NCBI GenBank assembly: GCA_030429545.1
Contig: JAUIFF010000001.1
Span: 593,599 to 657,598, forward strand
Source of the DNA: Polyangia bacterium
GTDB taxonomy: Bacteria; Myxococcota_A; Polyangia; Nannocystales; Nannocystaceae
DNA: 64,000 nt
Direction of reading: 5' to 3'
Shown: in pieces, positions 42,788 through 50,450 of the stretch
Numbering within the stretch: position 1 is the first letter of the stretch
How the letters are laid out: each line of letters begins with the position of its first letter
Translations under genes and position numbers: made by a program
Notes under the pieces: generated by a model
Seen by the model: only the letters and a program-made list of their open reading frames with translations
What the model was told of the DNA's origin: nothing
Databases searched by the model: none

Positions 42788-43486
42788 ATGCGTCTCACAA
42801 AGACTCTGCTCCACGGGTTGGGCGTCGCGGTCATTGGCGGGGTTTTAGGGTGTGCCCTGTACGTCGAAGATGACCCCTGTCGCTCGGTTACCTGCAGCGA
42901 GAACGCGAGTTGCTCGGGTGGGACATGTTTTTGCGACTCGGGATACTCGGGCAATCCCTACAACGACCAGGGCTGCTTGCCGACATGGCCCGACTCCGAC
43001 GGCAGCGTCTGCGACCCTGGTTGTGGGGCAGGCGCCCACTGTGCCGACAACGCATGTGTATGCAACGTCGGCCACGTCAGCGTGTGTGGCGACGGCACGT
43101 GCACCGACGAGGCCCTGCTGTGCGACGGTGAGTTCGACTGTCCAAACGGGGCCGACGAGGACATGTCTGTCTGCAATCCCCCAGTCGAAGTCGAGGTCCT
43201 CGTGACCGATGAGTGCGACGACGGCTATGACATCGAGTTCCGGTTGTTTTCCGAGGACCGCGAATGGGTCTGGCCCGGCAGTGGCAGCTTTATCACCCAG
43301 GGGCTTTTCACCGATACCTATGAGCAGATCACCTGCCTTCAGGGCGAGGCGATTTGCTTTGGTGGCGGCGCCGGTGATCTGTTTTGGGGCGTGGGCCTAG
43401 ACGGAGCCGAGGGCTGTCCGGACTGCTGTTGGATCTGCGATACCTATTTCGGACCGGTCGACTTGGGTCGTCTCACCTGTAACTGA
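42788..43486 (+). CDS. lipoprotein with EGF-like and LDL-receptor class A modules
   Basis: 232 residues from ATG 42788, giving the lipoprotein signal HGLGVAVIGGVLGC; upstream in-frame starts are less likely. An EGF-like Cys-rich module (CRSVTCSENASCSGGTCFCDSG, repeated more loosely as CDPGCGAGAHCADNACVCN) is followed by an LDL-A module (CGDGTCTDEALLCDGEFDCPNGADEDMSVC) with the calcium-binding acidic cluster DGEFDCPNGADED. The C-terminal 80 residues are a Cys-rich beta domain ending WICDTYFGPVDLGRLTCN. These eukaryote-like modules recur in Nannocystaceae lipoproteins; surface adhesion is the likeliest role. ATGTGTATGCAA (43054) is a degenerate motif copy. Confidence 0.82.
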   Translation: MRLTKTLLHGLGVAVIGGVLGCALYVEDDPCRSVTCSENASCSGGTCFCDSGYSGNPYNDQGCLPTWPDSDGSVCDPGCGAGAHCADNACVCNVGHVSVCGDGTCTDEALLCDGEFDCPNGADEDMSVCNPPVEVEVLVTDECDDGYDIEFRLFSEDREWVWPGSGSFITQGLFTDTYEQITCLQGEAICFGGGAGDLFWGVGLDGAEGCPDCCWICDTYFGPVDLGRLTCN

Positions 43487-43842
43487 GCCATACGCTCCAA
43501 CCTTGGCGATTGCCTTTGGCTCGTTTTGGGCCAGCTAGGCAGTCGCCGCTGTAATTCTGGAGTCACCGACCATTGATGCCCGCATCGGGTGTGGGGTTGG
43601 GTGTATATACGAAGAGTGTGGCTTTCGGGACTCTGACAGCATCTTTCGCTGGTCAGAAGTGGCAGTTTATAGGTTGTGTCACAGCATGTGTGACGACCGA
43701 ACCATGCAATTCCTCCGGGAAAGGTTGGAATCATAGCTATGGGCAACGCAGGTTCTGCGTAGGGGGACAGTCACATCAAAAAGGTGCTTGTCCAATGGCA
43801 ATTGTAGTGGCATAGTCGGTTTGCATTCATTGGAGGTGGCTG
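43487..43842 (+). other. 356-base non-coding region with an operator-like inverted repeat
   Basis: No convincing gene; base composition is more AT-rich than its surroundings. GTCACA-GCATG-TGTGAC (43678-43694) is a perfect six-base inverted repeat. GTGTATATACGA (43601-43612) is a near copy of the dispersed palindrome. A strong TGGAGG ends about seven bases before the TTG at 43843. The region probably carries the promoter and control sites of the signalling operon, or a small RNA. Confidence 0.5.
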
Positions 43843-44352
43843 TTGACACACGCTTCTAAGGGTGCCAGAACGTTGTTCGCTATGACAGAGATCGCTCAAC
43901 TGTTTGAGTCGGCACTGCGACAGAACCGTGCCAACCTACTTCGTCAAGCTGCCATCAATACCGTGGCTAAAATGCCACCGCGGATGACTCTTAATGAGTT
44001 ACTCCACAGCGAGGCCGGGGCCAGTATTCGTCGTTTGACCCTGCAAGAGCTCAAACAGGCCCTTGCCCAGGGTCAGGGTCAGAGCCAGGCCCGGCAGCAA
44101 ATACCGGTTTCCCGCCCCGCGCGGCGAAAAGTGGCAGTACAAGAAGAGTCCCCCGAAAGTCGTGAAGTTCGCCTCTACCGCGAGATTCTCGACGCTGTCG
44201 AGCAGGAGCCGTTGACCATTGGCCAACTGGCAAAGCAGGTTGAGATCGACGTGACCGAATTGCGGGGCTATCTCACCTGGATGAAGAAAATGGGCAAGAT
44301 AGGTAGTACCGGCCGCGCCCGGGCGACCCGCTACCACGTACTCGCTGGTTAG
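43843..44352 (+). CDS. winged-helix-like putative DNA-binding protein
   Basis: 169 residues from TTG 43843, chosen for the strong Shine-Dalgarno GGAGG; ATG 43882 is the alternative. The N-terminal helical part (FESALRQNRANLLRQAAINTVAKMPPRMTLNELLHSEAGASIRRLTLQELKQAL) is followed by a Gln-rich linker and a winged-helix-like C-terminus (EILDAVEQEPLTIGQLAKQVEIDVTELRGYLTWMKKMGKIGSTGRARATRYHVL). It may regulate the downstream signalling genes. No family was named with confidence. Confidence 0.65.
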   Translation: MTHASKGARTLFAMTEIAQLFESALRQNRANLLRQAAINTVAKMPPRMTLNELLHSEAGASIRRLTLQELKQALAQGQGQSQARQQIPVSRPARRKVAVQEESPESREVRLYREILDAVEQEPLTIGQLAKQVEIDVTELRGYLTWMKKMGKIGSTGRARATRYHVLAG

Positions 44353-44509
44353 CGTTCGATCGCTACGTGCGGACCACGTTCGCTGTCAACGCAGATCTTG
44401 TGTAGGTACAATCAAGTTCGCTGCCCGGAGCTCCAGGAGGGGCAGGTTCGCCCGTGGTGAGAATTCCACGCACCTATGTGGGCCTTCGGTGCGATACTTT
44501 GGCGAACCC

Positions 44510-44923
44510 ATGGAGCCGATCGAGCAGTTCGAGCGGGCCGCAGCCCTCAAGCACGACCTGGGCAAGTACGTCGCCTGGATCTCGGCAAACTTTCCCGACG
44601 ACGCGTGGTCAGACCCGTTTGACCCGGAGCTGATGGCAGCCCTTGAACGCGACATCCTGGCGACGCGAAAACCAAAGCAAGGGCCCGCTGAAGCGGCCTG
44701 GGATGTCTGGGCTCGCCTGACCAAGGGGCTCCCACGGCCGTTTTGCGAACCCGAGTTACAACGGGTGGCGGCCGCCGTCGAAGTGCTCAAGCAGGCTGAG
44801 CAGCCCCTGCGTCAGCGGGCGTTGGAGGACATCGCGCGCCTTGGGCCCGCCATCCGCGCGGCGCAGCAGGAGATCCGAGCCCAACTACGTGCTTACCATC
44901 GACGACTGGCAAGGGCGATCTAA
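44510..44923 (+). CDS. small helical protein of the signalling operon
   Basis: 137 residues from ATG 44510; a GTG at 44489 is in frame. Entirely helical by appearance (PIEQFERAAALKHDLGKYVAWISANFPDD, AAWDVWARLTKGLPRPF, AIRAAQQEIRAQLRAYHRRLARA). KHDLGKYVAW could be read as an HD-like dyad but no further metal ligands follow, and the similarity to an Hpt helix is also only suggestive. It starts six bases before the activator gene, so it belongs to that operon. The strict motif copy GTGTAGGTACAA (44400-44411) lies in its upstream region. Confidence 0.6.
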   Translation: MEPIEQFERAAALKHDLGKYVAWISANFPDDAWSDPFDPELMAALERDILATRKPKQGPAEAAWDVWARLTKGLPRPFCEPELQRVAAAVEVLKQAEQPLRQRALEDIARLGPAIRAAQQEIRAQLRAYHRRLARAI

Positions 44924-44929
44924 CAAACG

Positions 44930-46627
44930 ATGGCGTCCATTCTCATTATCGACGACGAGGATAGTTACTACGACCTGTGCACCCGCTATTTGCCGGAGCA
45001 CAACTACCTCACACCGGCACGAAATTTCCGTGAGGTGATGGAGGTGTTGCGCAGTCACGCAAAATCGATCGACCTGGTGCTGCTCGATGTCCACTTCGAC
45101 ATCCCCGAAGCGGAGTTGCTGCCGGTCGACAAGACCGAATTGATAGCGAGATACGGGCGCAAGCGTGCGCTCGAACGCTTGCGACGCAGCCAGGGCCTGC
45201 GGATCCTCGACGGAATTCGCCGGGCCTATCCCGACCTGCGGACGATTGTGATGACGTCCCGCGAAGACCTGCCCCTAGAGGCAGATGCGCAACGACTCCA
45301 CGCCGAGGACTACACCTATCTCCACGACGAGGAATACCTCGATGCGCGTTCGCTCAAGCTGCTGATCGACGGTGTCCTGGCCCAGCGCCGCGAGGATCCC
45401 GAGGCCGGCGAAGGTCCGTTTTTTTGGGGCGGCACCCCGCGGATGCAACAGCTGCGCCGGCGGTTGACGATCATCGCCCGCGGGCGCTTGCCGATCATTA
45501 TCCAGGGGGCGACGGGGACCGGCAAAAGCCTGGTCGCCCGCGAGTATATCCATCCGCACTCGGGCCGGGCGGGGCCGTTTGTCGCCGTCGATCTGTCGAC
45601 GATCCCCACCGACTTGATGGCCGCGCATCTGTTTGGTGTGACAAAAGGTGCATATACAGGTGCCACGAGTACCCGCGAGGGCGTGCTCGAGCAGGCCGAC
45701 AACGGCACCCTGTTTCTCGACGAGATCGGCAACCTCAGCCTCGAGCTGCAAAAGTCGCTGCTGTTGTTGTTGCAAGACGGTCGCTACCGGGCGGTCGGTT
45801 CGGTCAAAGAGAAGGTCGCCGACATCAAGCTGGTGGTCGCCACCAACGAAAACCTGGCGAGCTTGGTCCGGGCAGGCCGGTTTCGCGAAGATCTCTACAT
45901 GCGACTCAACCCGGCGACCGCGGTCACGCTGCCGGGATTGGCCCAGCGCCGCGATGACTTCATGCAGCTGCTGACGTTTTTCATTCGCCGGGTCGCCGAC
46001 GAGGCCTACAACCGCGACCTGTTGCTGCGTTATGCCCAGCAGCGTTCGCTGCAAATCTCCGAGGGCGAAGCGGTACCGGTGACGATCGGGCGGTCGGTTC
46101 CGGCCCAGGTCAATCCCGGTCGGATCCACCTGTTGCTGCACCCCAACAGCTTCAATCAGCTGCGCGAGTTTTCTTGGCCCGGGAACTTTCGCCAGTTCGA
46201 GATGACCCTGTCCAACATCCTCACGTTTACGCTGGTCGAGTTGGTCGAGCGGGCCGAGCAGATCGAGCCTGAAGCTATCGGCCAAAACGTTCGTGCCGAT
46301 GTCGTACCGATCCCGGCCAAGGTCGTGATCGAGTTGTTGCGCCCGATGGCCGAGCTTCACCGGGACACCGAAAGTGACGAGGAGGAGGGCCAAGACCCAC
46401 GACGGGTGCAGGTCGAAGTTGTTGAGGGGTCCACCCTCAATGCCGTCTCCTGCGCGGTTGAACGCCAGTACCTCGAGACGCTGTATATCCGCCTAGGTGG
46501 TGAGCTCAGCGCACTCGCTGAGGTTTTGCTGGGCGACGCCACGGCCGGGCGCAAAGTCCAGATCCGGATGAACCAGCTCGGGATAAAACTACGGTCGCTC
46601 AAGCGTCGACGAGCCGGAGGGCTGTGA
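44930..46627 (+). CDS. sigma-54-type activator with atypical receiver domain
   Basis: 565 residues. Receiver (1-150): acidic D8/D9 and phospho-site D53 (LVLLDVHFD), but with an insertion of about 25 residues after the Asp and no conserved Lys (YTYLHDEEY replaces the K-P segment). AAA+ domain: Walker A GATGTGKS near 193, sigma-54 contact loop GAYTGA at 240-245, Walker B GTLFLDEIGN, arginine-rich RAGRFREDLYMRLN. The C-terminal FIS-like helix-turn-helix (YLETLYIRLGGELSALAEVLLGDATAGRKVQIRMNQLGI) should bind DNA. An unusual insert (about 370-400) separates the AAA+ lid. It is coupled by GTGA overlap to the kinase gene. Confidence 0.9.
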   Translation: MASILIIDDEDSYYDLCTRYLPEHNYLTPARNFREVMEVLRSHAKSIDLVLLDVHFDIPEAELLPVDKTELIARYGRKRALERLRRSQGLRILDGIRRAYPDLRTIVMTSREDLPLEADAQRLHAEDYTYLHDEEYLDARSLKLLIDGVLAQRREDPEAGEGPFFWGGTPRMQQLRRRLTIIARGRLPIIIQGATGTGKSLVAREYIHPHSGRAGPFVAVDLSTIPTDLMAAHLFGVTKGAYTGATSTREGVLEQADNGTLFLDEIGNLSLELQKSLLLLLQDGRYRAVGSVKEKVADIKLVVATNENLASLVRAGRFREDLYMRLNPATAVTLPGLAQRRDDFMQLLTFFIRRVADEAYNRDLLLRYAQQRSLQISEGEAVPVTIGRSVPAQVNPGRIHLLLHPNSFNQLREFSWPGNFRQFEMTLSNILTFTLVELVERAEQIEPEAIGQNVRADVVPIPAKVVIELLRPMAELHRDTESDEEEGQDPRRVQVEVVEGSTLNAVSCAVERQYLETLYIRLGGELSALAEVLLGDATAGRKVQIRMNQLGIKLRSLKRRRAGGL

Positions 46628-49602
46628 ACCTACGTCGGAACATGTTGACGGGACTGGTCGCGGGGTGGCTCGCGGTCCCGGTCGCGGGCGCACAGCCGCC
46701 GCCCGATGTTGTCGACCCGTTCGCCACCACCACCGACGGGGAAGGCGAAACCGGCGAGGGCGAGACCACCGACGGGCGCGATGTCGATGTCGAAGGGGCA
46801 TTTGTCGACGACGCCGATCCGCAGCAGGACCGTCAGTTTCAGCTCGAATGGCACATCTTGGTCGCGCAGCGGGCCGAAAAAGAAGGTCGCTACGACGACG
46901 CAATTCGTGAATATACACAGGCTCTCAAGTACGATCGCGGCGACCCGGAAGCCCTGCGCGGGCGCGCGGAGTCTCGGTTTAAAACAACACGCAAGGGCCG
47001 GTGCCCGCGAAAAGCCGTTGAAGACCTCAAACAGCTGCGGACCTACGACCCCAAGGGGATCTGGCTCGAAACCCGGGTCAAGCTGCTTGGGTGGATGGGA
47101 CTGTGTGGTGCGCGTTACCAAAGCGAACGCCTCAGCCTCGCCCTCGAGATCGCCGAAGACCCCCCGCAGTCCGATGGTCGCCCCGACGATATCCGCCTGC
47201 TGTGCGCCGAACTTCGGCTGGCCGAGGCCGACCGCGCGGGCAGCAAACGCGAGATCGATTTTTTGCGCGAGGCGGCACTCGAGCAATACGAGCTGTACCG
47301 CAAGGAGTGTAAAGCCACCCGCAGAGTTCCCCGCCTGCAAGCCCTGCAATGGCTGGCCGAGTACTACCAAAACCGCAACGACGTGACCCGGGCGATCGAG
47401 GTTCTGCGCGAGTTGGGCAAGTACTACCCAGAAGTTGCACAGGCAAGTAATACGGCAGGTAAAATCGCCGACCTCGAAGTCGAGCTCGAACTGCGGGCAC
47501 TCGAAAAGCAACAGGGTGGGCGGCCCAATCCCGAGGCCCAGGCGGCGTTTGAACGGGCCCAGGCAGCTCTCAAGGCCGGCAACGATGCAATTGCCGAGGC
47601 CGAGTTGCAGCGCGCGATCGAGGCTTCGCCGTGGTTTCCCAAGGCCTACTACGTGCAGGGCCTCGTCTACGCCCGTCAGGAGCGCTACACCAAGGCCGTC
47701 GAGTCACTCAAGCGGGCGATTCGCATGGATCGGTTTGACCACCAGGCGCATATCACCCTGGGTTTGTTGTATAAGCGAAAGTTTGCCGGGGCCGAGGATG
47801 AACAGGCGATCGAGCACCTCGAAAAGGCCCTCGAGCTCCGCCCAGACCTGCCGCAACTGCGGCTGTTTTTGGGGGAGCTGTACGCCCGCACCAACCGTGA
47901 ACTCGCCCGTCGCCACTACCAGCAGTTTCTCGAAACGGTGCCGCGTGACCATCGCGACTACGAGCGTGCCCGCGATGCCCTCGGCGAACTCGACTACAAC
48001 CTCAGCGAGGACGAGCCCGAGTTTGTGCTCGAGCCACCGACGAACCTCCGCCGCCTCGACCCCACGTTGCAGCGAATGATCAACGAGGCCTACCTACGGG
48101 CCGGGGACAACGGAGATTGGGCCAAGGCCGAACGGATCCTCAACCAGGCCCTCGAGAAATTTCCCGACGAGGTCGTGGTTTACAACGAGTTGGCCAAGGT
48201 AGCGTTTGCCGATAAACGCCCCGGCGATGCCCGGCGGTTTTGGGAAGAGTCGTTGACGCTACAAGAAGATCAGATGGAGGTGCACGAGCGCCTCGGGATC
48301 TTGCTGCGCGAGCTACCTGATGAAGCGCTGCCCCATCTGCAGCGGGCGGCCGAACTCGGCTCGGCCACCGGGCAGTACCTGCTGGCCGAGTTGTTGTGGG
48401 AGCAGTACCGGTTTTTGGAGGCATCCGACGCCCTCGAGCGCTACCTGCAAAATGCCAGCGACTACGAGTTTAACTGGGAGCGAGCGGTTCGCCTGCGGGC
48501 GGAGATGGATGGGTTTTTCCTCAAGGTTTACATCGCCGGCGGGATTTTGATTGTATTTGCACTTTCGCTGCCGGCGATGTGGATTTTTCGGCGGCTACGG
48601 GGGGCCTCGTTGTCGCAACTACTCGCGCGCGCCCCCACGGCATTTCCCGAGGTCGCGCGCATTTTGAGCCTTATCCGCCACGAGATTCTCAAGCACAACA
48701 CCGCGTTTTTGGCCGATGTCGGGCGGGCGCTCGAACTCGATGAGCCCGATGCCGAAACCCGGGTGGCGATTGTCAACCGCCGGCTGTTTGGTGAGCGCAA
48801 GCCCAGGCGTTCGCGCCGGGCAAGGCGTCGCGCCCTGCGTGCCGTCAAGAAGCGTTCAACCCGGGACCAGGGGATCTACGGCCGATTTTTGGGTTACGTC
48901 GACGAGCTTCAAAGTGTCGCACGGACCCACGGCGTGACGCTCAACCTCTACCAAAAAGACCCGGTGTTTCGCTCGATGATCCGGGCGTTTGAAGACCTGT
49001 GGGTGTTGAGCGAGTTGCCGCGGACGTCCCGCGACAAGCGGGCTAGCAAAAAACTCGAGCTCGCCCGGGTGTTGCAACGCAGCGGGCATGTCCTCGGGCG
49101 CAAGGCGTTTGAGCGACTCAGCAATATCATTCAAGCCCTGTGCGTTGTCGATGTAGATGCATCGATGGTGGCCGAGGTCTATCAACACGTGTGTGCCGAG
49201 CCGTTGTTTGCCGGGGTTGAGCTCGCCAGCCTCGAAGTCCGGGGCGAGGGCGCCCGGATCCGGGTGTTTCGCTCCGACCTCGACGACATCCTCACCAACG
49301 TGTTTCGCAACTCACTGCAATCCTCGGTGCTGTATGCCCCCAAACCGATCTCGCTCGGAGTCGATCTCGTGATCGAAGAAGACGACATTACCGGGCTCGA
49401 GTCGCTGGCGATCCGCATCAAGGACCGTTCGACCGAGCAGCTCAGCGACGAGATGTTGCGCGGCCGTTACATCGAGCGTGGCATGGGGATAACCGTCGAC
49501 CTGTTGTCGCGGTACGATGGCGCGATTGCTGTCGAGCCCGAGCCCGATTGGCAAAAGGCGGTCGTCCTGCGATTTTTCACCGTAGAACCCGAGGGTCCAT
49601 GA
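46624..49602 (+). CDS. TPR-containing membrane histidine kinase
   Basis: 992 residues; GTG start overlapping the activator stop. A signal-like N-terminus (LVAGWLAVPVAGAQ) is followed by about ten TPR-like repeats (to about residue 620), so the sensor is probably periplasmic. One membrane helix lies near 635-657 (YIAGGILIVFALSLPAMWIF). The cytoplasmic part has an unusual H box, SLIRHEILKHNTAFL (H686), an N box VFRNSLQSS near 895 and a reduced G box ERGMGITVDLLSRYDG. The G1 DxGxG is replaced by RIKDRSTEQ. It is thus a divergent HisKA/HATPase, partner of the two flanking receivers. Motif copies at 46907, 48551 and 49151. Confidence 0.85.
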   Translation: MNLRRNMLTGLVAGWLAVPVAGAQPPPDVVDPFATTTDGEGETGEGETTDGRDVDVEGAFVDDADPQQDRQFQLEWHILVAQRAEKEGRYDDAIREYTQALKYDRGDPEALRGRAESRFKTTRKGRCPRKAVEDLKQLRTYDPKGIWLETRVKLLGWMGLCGARYQSERLSLALEIAEDPPQSDGRPDDIRLLCAELRLAEADRAGSKREIDFLREAALEQYELYRKECKATRRVPRLQALQWLAEYYQNRNDVTRAIEVLRELGKYYPEVAQASNTAGKIADLEVELELRALEKQQGGRPNPEAQAAFERAQAALKAGNDAIAEAELQRAIEASPWFPKAYYVQGLVYARQERYTKAVESLKRAIRMDRFDHQAHITLGLLYKRKFAGAEDEQAIEHLEKALELRPDLPQLRLFLGELYARTNRELARRHYQQFLETVPRDHRDYERARDALGELDYNLSEDEPEFVLEPPTNLRRLDPTLQRMINEAYLRAGDNGDWAKAERILNQALEKFPDEVVVYNELAKVAFADKRPGDARRFWEESLTLQEDQMEVHERLGILLRELPDEALPHLQRAAELGSATGQYLLAELLWEQYRFLEASDALERYLQNASDYEFNWERAVRLRAEMDGFFLKVYIAGGILIVFALSLPAMWIFRRLRGASLSQLLARAPTAFPEVARILSLIRHEILKHNTAFLADVGRALELDEPDAETRVAIVNRRLFGERKPRRSRRARRRALRAVKKRSTRDQGIYGRFLGYVDELQSVARTHGVTLNLYQKDPVFRSMIRAFEDLWVLSELPRTSRDKRASKKLELARVLQRSGHVLGRKAFERLSNIIQALCVVDVDASMVAEVYQHVCAEPLFAGVELASLEVRGEGARIRVFRSDLDDILTNVFRNSLQSSVLYAPKPISLGVDLVIEEDDITGLESLAIRIKDRSTEQLSDEMLRGRYIERGMGITVDLLSRYDGAIAVEPEPDWQKAVVLRFFTVEPEGP

Positions 49603-50069
49603 CATCTGCACAGCCGATCCGCGTTTTAGTTGTCGAAGACGGAGACGAGTACCTCACCAACCTGACGACGTTTGTCTCGCAGGGGATTGTCTACCGCCAG
49701 GCCCGTAGTGGGGGCGAGGCGCGGGCGATGATCGCCGAGCAAACGCCCGATGTTGTGTATTTGGACATGCGATTTGACCGCACACCGGTTGAGGAATTGC
49801 TCGGTGATTTTGTCGCGTTGACCTCGCGGTTCAACGGGGACATTGCCCGTGCGCGGAGCTTTCAACAGGACAACCAGGGGCTATTTATTTTGCGTGCCCT
49901 GCGAGACGGTGGCTATGTCGGGCCGGTGATCCTGTCCTACGACTTTAGTGTGGAGGAGCGGCGGTTTCGGACCCTCTCGCGCCGCGATCCCGGGCTTTAC
50001 TACTGTTCCGACTACGCCGACGCCGGCCAGATCCGGGCGACGATTCAACGCGCGGTGCAGGAGCGCTAG
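49599..50069 (+). CDS. stand-alone atypical receiver protein
   Basis: 156 residues, in an ATGA overlap with the histidine kinase. A receiver fold is indicated by IRVLVVEDGDEY (E13, D14) and VVYLDMRFD (D56), followed by an inserted loop (RTPVEELLGDFVALTSRFNGDIARARSFQQDNQGLFILRAL) like that of the upstream activator. VILSYDF supplies the usual Ser. The conserved Lys-Pro is missing (LYYCSDYADAGQI). No output domain is present, so it may act as phosphate sink or shuttle for the TPR-kinase. A 25-residue insertion shared by both receivers defines them as a related pair. Confidence 0.8.
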   Translation: MTSAQPIRVLVVEDGDEYLTNLTTFVSQGIVYRQARSGGEARAMIAEQTPDVVYLDMRFDRTPVEELLGDFVALTSRFNGDIARARSFQQDNQGLFILRALRDGGYVGPVILSYDFSVEERRFRTLSRRDPGLYYCSDYADAGQIRATIQRAVQER

Positions 50070-50195
50070 CAGCTAGACCCGCTGCGAAATTTTTTGGAAG
50101 ATGCGGCCCGTGCCCGTGGTTTGGCTGGTGACACGACCGCGTGTATGTTGTCGTTTGCGGGCGCCATCGCGGTGCTCCAGATCGGAGAACAACCC

Positions 50196-50357
50196 ATGAA
50201 AAAACTCGGATTTGCCCTGATCTCCCTCAGCCTGTTGACTCCCGCGTGTGCCGAGCAACCCGGCAAGAAGAAGGACGAACGCGCGGCCAAAAACAAAGAT
50301 AAGAAGTCTGGCGACAAAAAAGCCGCCGACAAAAAAGCCGCGGACAAGAAGAACTAG
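50196..50357 (+). CDS. small Lys-rich lipoprotein
   Basis: 53 residues. ATG 50196 has GGAGAA upstream. The signal LGFALISLSLLTPAC predicts lipidation of the Cys. The mature part is only about 35 residues and almost entirely Lys, Asp and Ala (KKKDERAAKNKDKKSGDKKAADKKAADKK). It could tether to anionic envelope polymers or nucleic acid; no function is known. It converges with the Sel1-repeat gene; TTGTATGTGCAC (50387-50398) lies between them. Confidence 0.7.
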   Translation: MKKLGFALISLSLLTPACAEQPGKKKDERAAKNKDKKSGDKKAADKKAADKKN

Positions 50358-50450
50358 CCGCGGATCGGCGCCGTTACCAACAGACGTTGTATGTGCACTG
50401 GTGGCCGTGCTGGCCTACCTCCCGTGCGGGACCAGTGCATCGGCAACGAT

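Noticed and set aside
43573-43815. An 80-residue open frame in the gap before the winged-helix gene
   Set aside because: No start signal and unnatural composition; it overlaps the inverted repeat and AT-richer presumed control DNA.
43783-43830. Possible sigma-54 promoter before the signalling operon
   Set aside because: TGGCA...TTGCA elements are present but the spacing between GG and GC is two bases too long.
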